DNA of 15,703 nucleotides from Thermoflexales bacterium (GCA_016931085.1 JAFGFO010000435.1:1-15703); one strand, 5' to 3'; shown: positions 1-7,897, counted from the first letter of the stretch. Numbers and translations are program-made. Notes: generated from the letters alone by a model not told the origin.

Positions 1-107
1 CAGGTTTCCATACCTGCCGCAAGCTCGGCGGCTATAGAAAGCCGCCCTACAAAATGCTCTCTCCGACAAGCTCCTAGCCATAAGAATGGCCTACAGAGGA
101 TTTGAAC
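1..107. other. Upstream non-coding stretch with two small hairpins
   Basis: No gene is visible before the first start codon. Two short inverted repeats can be seen. Positions 1-5 and 12-16 (CAGGT/ACCTG) could form a 5-bp stem. Positions 27-33 and 40-46 (GGCGGCT/AGCCGCC) form a perfect 7-bp stem with a 6-nt loop. Neither is followed by a T-run, so a rho-independent terminator of an upstream gene is possible but not clear. A ribosome binding site (AGAGGA, 95-100) lies just before the first gene. Confidence 0.45.
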
Positions 108-1193
108 ATGTTAAAACTCAGTGTCATTATTCCTACCTTGAATGAAGCAGCCTATCTGCCCGCCTTGTTGGATGCGTTGAAAGCGCAGACCCGCCAGCCG
201 GATGAAATCATTGTCGCCGACGCCGGCTCCACGGACGGCACGGCAGACTTGGCGCGGGCGCGCGGCGCCACTGTCGTGCCCGGCGGCAAGCCCGGGCCAG
301 GGCGCAACGCCGGTGCGCGAGTGGCAAAAGGCGACGTGTTCCTGTTCTTTGACGCCGACGTTCAGCCGCCCCCCGCCTTTATCGAGCACGCGCTGGATGA
401 ATTCACGCGCGCGAATTACGCCGTTGCAACATGCCTCATCTCGCCCCTGAGTGGCGACTTGGCGGACCAAGTCATTATGGAGGCGCTCAACCTGTATATG
501 CAGGTCGTGCGGCCGATTTCGCTGCGTGCGCCGGGCTTTTGTATTCTGGCCCGCCGCGATGTTCACCAGGCCATTGGCGGATTTGACGAATCGCTCAAGC
601 TGTGTGAGGATTATGATTACGTGCAGCGCGCTTCACGCCACGGCGAGTTTGGCATATTGACCGATATGCACATTCCCGTCTCTATGCGGCGATTGGAGAA
701 GGAAGGGTTTACGCAGCTCGCGTTCAAGTATGTGTGGTGCGAGATGCACGCGCTGGCGGGCAAGCCGGTGCGCTCGACGCCTTTTGACTACGAGTTCGGC
801 GCGTTTCAGGCGCCATTAGGAAGTGGCGCACCGTCGACGGGGCGCTTCCTGGTTGACATCGCGGAACTGCGCGCGCAGTTGGGGCGCTTTGAAAATCCTA
901 TCCAACGCTTGAGCCGGGCGGGATTGGATCGACTTTACCGTTGGGTAGAGTTGGATCCGGTGGATGCGACGCGTGAGCGCTTTCGCCTGTTGCTCGAGCG
1001 CGCCGACCTCGATACCTTGGATCACTATCTGCGGCAGCGCTTGACACTCGTTCGTGAGAAAAGCTTGTTGACTGAGAGCTGGTCGAAGTTAAAGACATTG
1101 CCACAAGAGAGTATTCGCCTTTTAGAATCCGATTGGCTGCGGTCACTCCGCTGGGGCGATGCGCCAGCGGAGCAAGAGGACCCAGATGCGTGA
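108..1193 (+). CDS. Family 2 glycosyltransferase (GT-A fold)
   Basis: Predicted to transfer a sugar from a nucleotide-activated donor to an unknown acceptor, on the cytosolic side. The N-terminus has the standard GT2 layout: a first beta strand with SVIIPTLNEA (residues 5-14), then DAGSTDGT (38-45) for nucleotide binding and FDADV (81-85), which carries the DxD-type metal motif. A later segment, GGFDESLKLCEDYDYVQRA, has the usual acceptor-site ED. Residues from about 220 onward match no domain I recognise and contain charged helices. No clear membrane segment is seen, unlike polymer-exporting GT2 enzymes. I chose ATG 108 over the in-frame TTG at 102 because AGAGGA (95-100) is 7 nt from the ATG but almost touches the TTG. 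The last 8 nt overlap the next gene, which suggests translational coupling. Family assignment is firm; donor and acceptor are unknown. Confidence 0.9.
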   Translation: MLKLSVIIPTLNEAAYLPALLDALKAQTRQPDEIIVADAGSTDGTADLARARGATVVPGGKPGPGRNAGARVAKGDVFLFFDADVQPPPAFIEHALDEFTRANYAVATCLISPLSGDLADQVIMEALNLYMQVVRPISLRAPGFCILARRDVHQAIGGFDESLKLCEDYDYVQRASRHGEFGILTDMHIPVSMRRLEKEGFTQLAFKYVWCEMHALAGKPVRSTPFDYEFGAFQAPLGSGAPSTGRFLVDIAELRAQLGRFENPIQRLSRAGLDRLYRWVELDPVDATRERFRLLLERADLDTLDHYLRQRLTLVREKSLLTESWSKLKTLPQESIRLLESDWLRSLRWGDAPAEQEDPDA

Positions 1194-3864
1194 GGGGCAG
1201 CCATCAGCCCTGGCGTTGCTTGCGCCGCTCGCTGCCGATGCGCGTGCCTTGGATGGTGAATGGCGTGTGGCGTTCGCCAACACGCCGGCGGAGGATTGCG
1301 AATACGCCGCCGCGGAGATCGACGACTCGAATTGGGAACGGGTTCGCCTGCCGCATTTGCGCCAAGCGAGCGTCGGGCGCGACACGCTGTGGTATCGCCA
1401 TCGCTTTTCACTTGAATCTCTGCCGCATGACGCACACACGCTCTTGCGATTCGGCGGCGCGTTTTACGATACGTGCGTTTGGCTCAACGGCGTCGAATTG
1501 GGTGCGCACCAGGGCTATTTTCAACCCTTTGGTTTTGACGCCGGCGATCAGTTGAAGGTGGGCGAGAATGTCTTGGCCGTGCGCTGCCGTTTCCCGGTCG
1601 AAGCCGGCGCGCTCAAGCGTAAAACGGCGGTGGCGGGCATCTTTGCCGATTGGGATTGCAAGCCGTACCCCTCAGCCTATTATCCGAACTTGCCTGCGCC
1701 GCACGAGTGGACAGTGCCGCTTGGCCTGTGGCGGCCGGTGTACCTACAGGCCGCGGACGATGTGCTCGTCGAGTCGTTCAATGTTTTTGCTGAGGCGATC
1801 AACCCGCGCTGGACTGAGGGCACAGACTTGGCCAACGTGCGCGTGGTGCTGCAACTGCGCTCGCTCCGCGCCGCGCCCACCGTGCAAAAGGCGCGCGTCA
1901 GAATCGAGATTGCGCCTCACAACTTTGACGGCCCAGCAGTTGCCAAGGATGACTGGGAAATCGCGTTAGGTGGCGCGCCTTGTCACCGCGTCGAGCTCGG
2001 GCTGAGCCTGCCGCGGCCGCGCTTGTGGTTCCCGTGGACACACGGGGCGCCGGACCTGTATCGCGCCACGCTGTGGGTTGAAAGCGAGGGTGGTGCGAAG
2101 CACGAACTCGTGCGGGCCTTTGGCGTGCGCACGATTCAGGCGCTCATTGACGAGCAGCGTTGGGAGTGGTGGCTGAATGGGCGGCGCATTTTCCCAAGGG
2201 GCAGCAACGTCATTGCGGATTTCTATCTCGACCGTCTGAGCAGCGAAGGACTGAGCCACGACCTGGCGCTGGCGCGCAAGGCGAACCTTGACCTGCTGCG
2301 AGTGCACGCGCACATCGGCTCATCCGAATTCTACCAGTTATGCGACGAACAGGGCCTCATGGTGATGTGCGACTTTCCGCTGATCTGGACCTACGCGCAC
2401 GATTTGCCGCCGGAAGAACGAGAGGCATTTCGCGCCAGTGTTTTGCGACAAGTGGAGGACATGGTCGGATTGCTCGGCTCGCATCCCAGCATTGTTCTGT
2501 GGTCCATCCATAACGAGTCGCCCTGGACGCCCGATGCGAGTTTTCTGGGCGACGACGTGCACACCTCAGAGGCGAATCGCCAGCTTGACGAAGAGGCGGC
2601 CCAGCGTGTGCGTGCCCTGGATGTGACGCGGCCGACCATCACGGCGTCGGGACACTATGACCGGCACGTGTATAACGGCTGGTACACGGGCAATTGGCGC
2701 GACACGCGCGACCTGCGCCCAGCTTTCCCGACCGAGTTTGGGGTGCAGGCGCTGCCGAGCCTTTACTCGCCGGTTTGGGCCTCGCTCAACGAGACCGTGG
2801 ACCTGAATTGGCCTGTGGACGTTGACGAGCCGGCCTGGGCGCACGCCGGCTACCAGTCGGTGTTTTGGGTCAGCCCCGGCGTGGGGGCGCCATCGCAGTA
2901 TGCGACGCTGGCCGAGTACGTCCAAGAGAGCCAGGCGTATCAAGCGTTCTACATTCGTTACACGATCGACCAATGGCGCCGCCGCAAGTTCCAGCCGGCC
3001 GGCGGCTATATCCATTTTCTTTTCACCGATGGCTGGCCGGCGATCTCCTGGGCCGTGCTCGACTATTACCGTTTGCCCAAGGCCGGCTATCGTGCCCTGG
3101 CCGAGGTCTCGCGCCCGGCGCACGTGTGCGTGGATCTCGAGGACGGTTACAAGGTCGAGGGCGCGTTCCACCTGGTTTACGGAGAAGGCGCGCGCTTCAA
3201 GGCGAACTTGTATGTGGTCAATGATGACTATGGGCTGGGCGGGCGTGCTCAAGTTCGCTGGTGGATCGAGCCACGGCGCGGATGGCTGCGCGCCTGGCTG
3301 CGGAGGCTGCTTGCGCCGCGCCTTACGCTCGAATTGCCGGGCGCGGATGAGGGCGCGCGCTTGGTCAAGTCGATTGACATCCCGCTGCGCCAATCGGGCG
3401 AGTACACTTTCCGCGTGCGCTTGATCCAAGGTGGCCACGTGCTCGACGAGAATCATTACGACTTGCGGGTTGGCGCGGCACAAGCCAGACGGCGTGCGCC
3501 GCGCCGCGTGCCGGGCTTTTTAGTGGGGCGTGTGTACGAGTTCGGCAGCTTGCGTCACACCGCCGACGGTTTTGCGTTTCGATTGCACAACCCGGCCATG
3601 CCTGTGCTGCTTCAGCGTGTGGCCGAGCTGCGCGTGGACGGAGAGTTAATCAGCTCAGCGCGCGTAGAGCTGGTTCGCGGCGGGCACTCGCGCCACCTGT
3701 CGACCGTCACGCCCGAGTCGCCGCTCGAGTTCTCCCCCGGTGAATACCTCGCAGTGGTGGTACGCGACCATCGTCTGCCGCTCGGTGCGCACGAAGTGGA
3801 GGCGACGGTCCAGTTCCTCGGCTTGGGGGAACTCACAGCGCGCTGGCGTGACCGGCTGGTGTGA
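1186..3864 (+). CDS. Glycoside hydrolase family 2 (beta-mannosidase/beta-galactosidase-like)
   Basis: Retaining exo-glycosidase of the GH2 superfamily, 892 aa from the chosen start. Order of domains: N-terminal jelly-roll sugar-binding domain (about residues 25-190, with WLNGVELGAHQGYF), Ig-like sandwich (about 195-315), TIM barrel (about 325-620), then C-terminal beta domains. The acid/base Glu lies in LWSIHNESPW (E444) and the nucleophile Glu in FPTEFGVQALP (E517), both in the expected GH2 order. The barrel segment around LCDEQGLMVMCDFP resembles beta-mannosidase-type GH2 members, but substrate cannot be set from this. No signal peptide is seen, so it probably acts in the cytosol on imported oligosaccharides or glycosides. 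ATG 1186 was chosen because AAGAGGA (1174-1180) lies 5 nt before it; an in-frame ATG at 1159 lacks such a site. It overlaps the glycosyltransferase stop by 8 nt. Confidence 0.9.
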   Translation: MREGQPSALALLAPLAADARALDGEWRVAFANTPAEDCEYAAAEIDDSNWERVRLPHLRQASVGRDTLWYRHRFSLESLPHDAHTLLRFGGAFYDTCVWLNGVELGAHQGYFQPFGFDAGDQLKVGENVLAVRCRFPVEAGALKRKTAVAGIFADWDCKPYPSAYYPNLPAPHEWTVPLGLWRPVYLQAADDVLVESFNVFAEAINPRWTEGTDLANVRVVLQLRSLRAAPTVQKARVRIEIAPHNFDGPAVAKDDWEIALGGAPCHRVELGLSLPRPRLWFPWTHGAPDLYRATLWVESEGGAKHELVRAFGVRTIQALIDEQRWEWWLNGRRIFPRGSNVIADFYLDRLSSEGLSHDLALARKANLDLLRVHAHIGSSEFYQLCDEQGLMVMCDFPLIWTYAHDLPPEEREAFRASVLRQVEDMVGLLGSHPSIVLWSIHNESPWTPDASFLGDDVHTSEANRQLDEEAAQRVRALDVTRPTITASGHYDRHVYNGWYTGNWRDTRDLRPAFPTEFGVQALPSLYSPVWASLNETVDLNWPVDVDEPAWAHAGYQSVFWVSPGVGAPSQYATLAEYVQESQAYQAFYIRYTIDQWRRRKFQPAGGYIHFLFTDGWPAISWAVLDYYRLPKAGYRALAEVSRPAHVCVDLEDGYKVEGAFHLVYGEGARFKANLYVVNDDYGLGGRAQVRWWIEPRRGWLRAWLRRLLAPRLTLELPGADEGARLVKSIDIPLRQSGEYTFRVRLIQGGHVLDENHYDLRVGAAQARRRAPRRVPGFLVGRVYEFGSLRHTADGFAFRLHNPAMPVLLQRVAELRVDGELISSARVELVRGGHSRHLSTVTPESPLEFSPGEYLAVVVRDHRLPLGAHEVEATVQFLGLGELTARWRDRLV

Positions 3865-3889
3865 CGACGATGATGACGATGACGACGAT
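3863..3889 (+). repeat. GAC/GAT trinucleotide run between GH2 and HD genes
   Basis: Nine consecutive GAY triplets (mixture of GAC and GAT) start inside the GH2 stop codon and fill most of the 37-nt gap to the next gene. A run of this kind can expand or contract by slippage. Changes here would alter the spacing between the two genes, or the GH2 C-terminus if the stop were lost. Confidence 0.7.
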
Positions 3890-3901
3890 AGGGAGTGAAT
3901 T

Positions 3902-4597
3902 GTGCACAAGATCGACGACTTGATAGCCATCGAAAGTGTGGTAGGTGATTGGGAAGTGCCGCTGGCCAAATTGGTATACGATTACGTAACTGACGATCCC
4001 ACTGGGCACGACATTTATCACTGCCTGCGCGTCAAGGAGCTGGCTCTACGCATTGCCGAGGGCGAGGGACTCGACCGGGACATCCTGGTCGCCACGGCCT
4101 ACTTGCACGACGTCGGGCGGGGCCGAGAACACGCCGGCGAGGGAGATCACGTCGGGATCGGCATGCGCAGCGCTCAAGAGTTCCTGCCGACCCTGGCGTT
4201 TCCTCCCGACAAGATCCCGGCCGTGATTCGCTGCATCGAGCATCACGAAGAGTACGCATGGGCCAGCCAGCCGGGCAGCGGTGAGCACGGTTTAGAAAAT
4301 GAAATCCTCGGCTTTCAAGACGCCGATAGATTGGACGCCATCGGGGCGGTGGGGATTGCGCGTATGTTTGCCTTCGGTGGAGCTTACCGGCGCCCCATTT
4401 GGATCCCCGGGATTCAAGCCGGGGACTGGCAGCATGGCAAACTGGGCACCAGCACCTACACTCACTTGTACGAAAAACTCCTCAAGCTTAAGGACACCAT
4501 GAACACGGCCACCGGGCGACAGCTGGCTCAGGCGCGCCACCGCTTTATGGAGCAGTTCGCGGAAGAATTCGAAAAAGAGTGGGCCGGCGAAAGGTGA
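3902..4597 (+). CDS. HD-domain phosphohydrolase (YedJ/YpgQ-like)
   Basis: Metal-dependent phosphohydrolase of the HD superfamily, 231 aa, cytosolic. The metal ligands are in the usual order: H36 in GHDIYHCLRV, the H69-D70 pair in YLHDVGRG, H114/H115 in CIEHHEEYAW, and a distal Asp in the segment DADRLDAIGA (140-149). Length and motif spacing fit the small stand-alone YedJ/YpgQ group, for which nucleotide (pyro)phosphatase activity is known in some members; the substrate here is not predictable. The start is a GTG with GGGAG (3891-3895) 6 nt upstream. It follows the GH2 gene by 37 nt on the same strand and may be co-transcribed, though no functional tie to the sugar genes is evident. It could alternatively be a housekeeping nucleotide-pool enzyme. 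Confidence 0.88.
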   Translation: MHKIDDLIAIESVVGDWEVPLAKLVYDYVTDDPTGHDIYHCLRVKELALRIAEGEGLDRDILVATAYLHDVGRGREHAGEGDHVGIGMRSAQEFLPTLAFPPDKIPAVIRCIEHHEEYAWASQPGSGEHGLENEILGFQDADRLDAIGAVGIARMFAFGGAYRRPIWIPGIQAGDWQHGKLGTSTYTHLYEKLLKLKDTMNTATGRQLAQARHRFMEQFAEEFEKEWAGER

Positions 4598-4621
4598 TGG
4601 TCTGGGGACGGAGGCGGCGGT

Positions 4622-4706
4622 GGCCCCCTCCCCACCCCTCCCCCGTGGAACGGGGGAGGGGGTTAGACCTCCCCCCTGCGAAGCGGGGGGGATTAGAGGG
4701 GGGGCC
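4622..4706. repeat. GC-rich compound palindrome between convergent genes
   Basis: An outer inverted repeat (GGCCCCCTC at 4622-4630 against GAGGGGGGGCC at 4696-4706) encloses two hairpins. The first has a perfect 11-bp stem (4635-4645 with 4651-4661, loop TGGAA). The second has a stem of about 10 bp with one wobble pair (4670-4679 with 4683-4692, loop GAA). There is no T-run, so it is not a textbook terminator. Its position between converging genes suggests a bidirectional transcription block. The sequence type (CCCCTCCC...GGGGGAGGGG) is a common interspersed repeat in environmental bacterial genomes, from memory. Confidence 0.65.
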
Positions 4707-4725
4707 TATTAGCGATAGCCCCGGC

Positions 4726-6030
4726 CTACATGCCCATTCCCTTGAAGGGGTCTACCCAGGCCTCTAAGGCTGCTTTCAACTCAGGAGACTCCTTCGCCTC
4801 CTCCTCCAGGGAACGGCCCTGCAGCGTGGCCTGGATCGCCTGGCGGAAAGCCCGCGCGCCGGCGACCGGTCCCTGTGGGTGAGCGTGGATGCCGCCGCCG
4901 GAGCCGATGACGATGTCCGGTCCCAGGTCCTTGATCACGCTGGGCACCATCTTGGGCGTGATGCCGCCGCTGGGCATGGGGAAGGTCGGCTTGAGCTGAT
5001 AGAGCGGGAAGCTGAGGTTCTGGGCCACCCGTTGAAATTTTTCCGGCAGCACGGGCGCCTTGCCGTAGGGAGCCGGGAAGACGACGATGTCTGCCCCGGC
5101 CAGGCGAGGCAGTTTGCCCAAGACCAGGTGAGAGCTGATGCCGTGCCACTCGGAAGCATACAGCGCCCCGGCCACATCCATGTGCGCCAGGATGGGCACG
5201 TTGATGGCAGGGTCCTCGGCCAATGCCCGCAGGACCGGGAAGCCAACCGCCAGGTAGTTGACCATGATCGCGTTGCAGCCCAGCTCCACCGCCCGGCGGG
5301 CGTTCTCAAAGACCTTGGGCACCTCGTCCGTGACGTTGACGGTGTACAGCGTGTGCTCGCCGGTCTGTTCGTAAACCTGCCGCTCCGCCTCCATGTAAAG
5401 CTTGACCCGCGCCTGGATCTCGTTGAATGGCGCGTTGGCCAGCAGCTCGTCGTCCTTGATGATGTCGCATCCACCCGTGGCGGCGGCGCGGAACAGCTCC
5501 ACGCCTACTTCCGGCGTGTAGCCGGTGCAGGGCTTGATCATGTTGTTCAGAAGCGGCCGGCCCTGCACGCCCAGGCGCTCCCGCACGCCCTTGATGCCGA
5601 ACTTACAGCCCTGGAATCCGGCGACGTATTTTTCTGGGAAGCGGATGTCCAGCACCTTGATTCGCCCCGCCATCGAAATGTTACCGATGACGGTGGTCAA
5701 GAGCATCGGGATCTGCGAGCCAAAGTTGAGCTGGGGGAAGGCGACCTGGATGATGTAATCGCGCTTTTCCACCTCGTGCGGAACCATCCACTCGTAGTCA
5801 GGCACCTCGTAGACGCCGATGACTTTGGCCACGTGACAGCGGCGCACCTCGGGCGTCTCTCCCGGGACAGGTACCCACGTGCCGGTGGATTGCTCGATGG
5901 CCAGCGCGGGGGCCAATTGAGGCACCGGGATGCTCTTGGGATAGGATACCAGGTATGTGCCGATCACGTATTCGGAATAGTCCACCCCATCGGGCAAGGC
6001 GATGGGCAAGGATTGCACGTCTATCTTCAT
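4726..6030 (-). CDS. RuBisCO-like protein (form IV type), not a CO2-fixing RuBisCO
   Basis: RuBisCO large-subunit fold, 434 aa, acting on a phosphorylated sugar-like substrate. Alignment by eye with spinach RuBisCO gives these pairs. Retained: E60 (E46), T65-W66 (T51-W52), N123 (N117), K175 (K166 in NMIKPCTG), carbamylated K201 with D203/E204 (K192, D194, E195 in IIKDDELL), H294 (H283), K334 (K324), S379-G380-G381 (S354-G356 in MPSGGITP) and the G403-G404 region (IGSGGG). Replaced: K177 (C168), R295 (M284), H298 (A) and H327 (V317). The metal site and C1-phosphate site are therefore kept, while the second phosphate pocket is lost. Known RuBisCO-like enzymes enolise, isomerise or decarboxylate such substrates (MtnW, methylthioribulose-1-phosphate isomerase, OiaX). 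The start has AGGAGG 5 nt upstream. The upstream partner is an FGGY kinase 172 nt away. Confidence 0.9.
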   Translation of the reverse strand: MKIDVQSLPIALPDGVDYSEYVIGTYLVSYPKSIPVPQLAPALAIEQSTGTWVPVPGETPEVRRCHVAKVIGVYEVPDYEWMVPHEVEKRDYIIQVAFPQLNFGSQIPMLLTTVIGNISMAGRIKVLDIRFPEKYVAGFQGCKFGIKGVRERLGVQGRPLLNNMIKPCTGYTPEVGVELFRAAATGGCDIIKDDELLANAPFNEIQARVKLYMEAERQVYEQTGEHTLYTVNVTDEVPKVFENARRAVELGCNAIMVNYLAVGFPVLRALAEDPAINVPILAHMDVAGALYASEWHGISSHLVLGKLPRLAGADIVVFPAPYGKAPVLPEKFQRVAQNLSFPLYQLKPTFPMPSGGITPKMVPSVIKDLGPDIVIGSGGGIHAHPQGPVAGARAFRQAIQATLQGRSLEEEAKESPELKAALEAWVDPFKGMGM

Positions 6031-6035
6031 ATTAG

Positions 6036-6041
6036 CCTCCT
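6036..6041 (-). promoter_or_regulatory. Strong ribosome binding site of the RuBisCO-like gene
   Basis: AGGAGG on the - strand, 5 nt before ATG 6030, fixes the start of the RuBisCO-like gene and suggests efficient translation. Confidence 0.8.
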
Positions 6042-6046
6042 GTAGT

Positions 6047-6060
6047 TATATTGAAATATA
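6047..6060. promoter_or_regulatory. AT-rich 14-bp palindrome just upstream of the RuBisCO-like gene
   Basis: TATATT-GA-AATATA is a perfect dyad (6+2+6) ending 17 nt before the RuBisCO-like start codon and just upstream of its ribosome binding site. It is the most AT-rich spot in this arm. It could be an internal promoter -10 region or an operator giving the RuBisCO-like gene expression independent of the kinase. No convincing -35 box was found, so function is open. Confidence 0.35.
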
Positions 6061-6084
6061 GCAACTGCTCAGGTCAGAGCCTTA

Positions 6085-6232
6085 ATTTGCCACAGAGACA
6101 CATCCAATCCCTTACGGGGATTGGCGAGCACAGAGATTTTTAATATTTCTTTGTGTCCTCGCAGTTTGGCAAAGCCGAACTGATGCCTCTGTGGCTAAAC
6201 CTTTACGATGGCGAGTTCGGCTTCCGAACTGC
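6085..6232. repeat. Interspersed repeat cluster between kinase and RuBisCO-like gene
   Basis: The gap holds nested inverted repeats. The outer pair is TTTGCCACAGAGACA (6087-6101) against a near-complement ending at 6198 (TGCCTCTGTGGCTAAA). Inside are a perfect 8-bp hairpin (6104-6111 with 6117-6124) and a 9-bp hairpin with one wobble (6162-6170 with 6174-6182, loop AAA). A sister hairpin, AGTTCGG/CCGAACT (6214-6220 with 6224-6230), sits inside the kinase 3' end. The 'CCACAGAGACACAGAG' type is a familiar degenerate intergenic repeat of environmental bacteria, recalled rather than searched. Confidence 0.6.
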
Positions 6233-7780
6233 GGGCGCTGTCGCCTCCCGGCATTTGCGAAATCGCTTTTCGTTCACCTCCCGATAGAGTCCGCGCAGGC
6301 AGCCATAAAGCCGCCGGTAGGTCCTGTAAAGGTCCTCGTAACATTCGGCATTGCAGGCGTGTGGCTCGAACTCGCGCTCCACGCGGACGACCTTGCTGAT
6401 CGCCCCAAAATCGGGATACAGTCCCAGGCCGACGGCAGCCGTGAGGGCGATGCCGACCGCCCCGGCTTCTTGTGGATGAGCGACAGACTCGACTCGCCGG
6501 CATGTCACATCGGCGATGATCTGCATCCACGGCGCGCCCCGCGCCCCGCCGCCGATGACCCGCAGCACCGGCAGTGGAAAGCCAAATTCTTTCTCCACGA
6601 TCTCGATGATCCAGCGCAGGTTGTACGCCACGCCCTCGTAAACCGCGCGCAAGAGGTGCTCGCGGCTATGGTTGGCGCTCAGGTTGAAAAAGGTGGCCCG
6701 CAGCCAGGTGTCGTTGACGGGCGAACGCTCGCCGTACATCCACGGCGTGCAGACCAGGGAGTCGGAGCCGGGCGGCACCTCCTGCACTTTTTGATCCATC
6801 AGCGCGTAGACGTTGGGCACGTTCGGATCGGCCCGCTCGGCCCGGTAGAACTCGTCGGCGATCCACTTGAGGCACGCCCCGGCGGTCTCCATCTCCGCGA
6901 ACAACAGCGCCTTGGCCGGGTCGGCTGACTGCAGGCAAGCGACACCGTGGCGGCCGGTGGGGTTCTTACGGGTGATGACGCCTACCCAACCTGATGTGCC
7001 CAGGTAGATGTGCCCGGCTCCTTCGCTGGTTGCCCCGGAGCCGACTGCTGCGCCTTGAGCGTCTCCCCCGCCGCCAAAGACGGGCGTTCCCTCTAGCAGC
7101 CCGCACTCGTGCGCCGCTTGCGCCGTCAAGCCGCCCACCTGGTCAACCGAGCGCACCAGGGGTGGAAACTTGGCTTGATCCAAGCCAATGTAGCGAATGA
7201 TCCCTCGTAGCCAATCCTTTTTCTGCAAGTCGAAGCCTACCGCCGAGGCGCACGACCAGTCATAGACTTGCCGGCCGGTGGCCCGGTAGGTGAGGTAGCC
7301 GTTGACGTCCAGGAAGCACGTCATCCTCTGATAGATATCTGGCTCGTTCTCTTTGAGCCAGAGCAGCTTGGCCAGGCCGTCCTTGCCTGATAGTTCCGCG
7401 CCCGCGATGGCGGCAAAGATCCGCCGCCCCAAGAACTTGCGCATGATGCGCTCGGCCTGCTCCGGTGCGCGAGCGTCCAGCCAGATGATGGCCGGGCGGA
7501 GAGGGCAGCCGTCAGCACCCATGGGAACGATGCCCAGAAGCTGCGTGGCATGCGCGATGCCGAGGATCTCGCTTGGGGAGATCCCTGCCTGCTGTACGAC
7601 CTGGCGGGTGGTGGAGACAATCGCAGCCCACCAATCTTCAGGCTCTTGCTGCGCCCAATCGGGACGAGGATAGTGAATGGGGTAGGGGGTGAAAGCGGAA
7701 GCGCAGACGCTTCCGTCGGTCCCCACGAGCACGGCCTTGTTGCCACTGGTGCCGACATCGTGAGCGAGTAAATAGCCCAT
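6203..7780 (-). CDS. FGGY-family carbohydrate kinase (xylulokinase-like), first of two
   Basis: ATP-dependent kinase of the FGGY family, 525 aa, expected to phosphorylate a ketose, sugar acid or polyol in the cytosol. Visible landmarks: the N-terminal ATPase motif HDVGTSGNKAVLV with D8, WLDARAPEQ (100-108), the catalytic-Asp loop FGGGGDAQGAAVG (D240), the phosphate loop YLGTSGWVG, MYGERSPVND, and the C-terminal FGGY signature GGGARGAPWMQIIADV. The whole family length is present. I chose ATG 7780 over an in-frame GTG at 7801 because homology begins there and GGGAGG lies about 9 nt upstream. It is the first gene of the - strand arm and precedes the RuBisCO-like gene, so its product is a candidate substrate for that enzyme. 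The last residues (VRKPNS) are encoded by a repeat hairpin. Substrate is not assignable; xylulokinase is only the nearest general label. Confidence 0.92.
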   Translation of the reverse strand: MGYLLAHDVGTSGNKAVLVGTDGSVCASAFTPYPIHYPRPDWAQQEPEDWWAAIVSTTRQVVQQAGISPSEILGIAHATQLLGIVPMGADGCPLRPAIIWLDARAPEQAERIMRKFLGRRIFAAIAGAELSGKDGLAKLLWLKENEPDIYQRMTCFLDVNGYLTYRATGRQVYDWSCASAVGFDLQKKDWLRGIIRYIGLDQAKFPPLVRSVDQVGGLTAQAAHECGLLEGTPVFGGGGDAQGAAVGSGATSEGAGHIYLGTSGWVGVITRKNPTGRHGVACLQSADPAKALLFAEMETAGACLKWIADEFYRAERADPNVPNVYALMDQKVQEVPPGSDSLVCTPWMYGERSPVNDTWLRATFFNLSANHSREHLLRAVYEGVAYNLRWIIEIVEKEFGFPLPVLRVIGGGARGAPWMQIIADVTCRRVESVAHPQEAGAVGIALTAAVGLGLYPDFGAISKVVRVEREFEPHACNAECYEDLYRTYRRLYGCLRGLYREVNEKRFRKCREATAPAVRKPNSPS

Positions 7781-7830
7781 CGCTAGTTCCCTCCCTATCA
7801 CCTGTATCTAAACGCGGCACGATCTAGGGC

Positions 7831-7897
7831 GGTCGAAGACGACCTCACGCAGTTTTGGCCAAAGGCCAAAACTGCTTCGCTGAGGCTTTGCCGAAGC
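7831..7897 (-). promoter_or_regulatory. Structured 5' leader of the kinase/RuBisCO-like arm
   Basis: Three inverted repeats lie between the candidate promoter and the kinase start. A perfect 12-bp stem (7849-7860 with 7864-7875, loop AAA) can be extended by CCTCA/TGAGG (7843-7847 with 7881-7885). A second hairpin, GCTTCG/CGAAGC (7874-7879 with 7892-7897), and a third, GGTCG/CGACC (7831-7835 with 7840-7844), share bases with the extended form. They cannot all form together, which resembles an attenuator. No T-run follows, so a simple interspersed repeat is the alternative. Confidence 0.4.

Noticed and set aside
2566..3483. 305-codon frame opposite the GH2 gene
   Set aside because: Antisense shadow of the GH2 barrel and C-terminal domains; no motif or ribosome binding site of note.
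4400..4428. GGATCC-CCCGGG-like string resembling a vector polylinker, with a 7-bp inverted repeat
   Set aside because: It lies in frame inside the HD-domain gene and encodes conserved-looking residues (IPGIQAGDW), so it is a coincidence and not contamination.
4726..6030. True CO2-fixing RuBisCO (form I, II or III)
   Set aside because: The R295, H327 and K177 equivalents are replaced, and there is no phosphoribulokinase, small subunit or AMP-pathway gene nearby.
4879..6045. Long open frame (388 codons) on the + strand opposite the RuBisCO-like gene
   Set aside because: It is antisense to a clearly conserved protein, has no recognisable motif, and is explained by GC-rich codon bias of the real gene.
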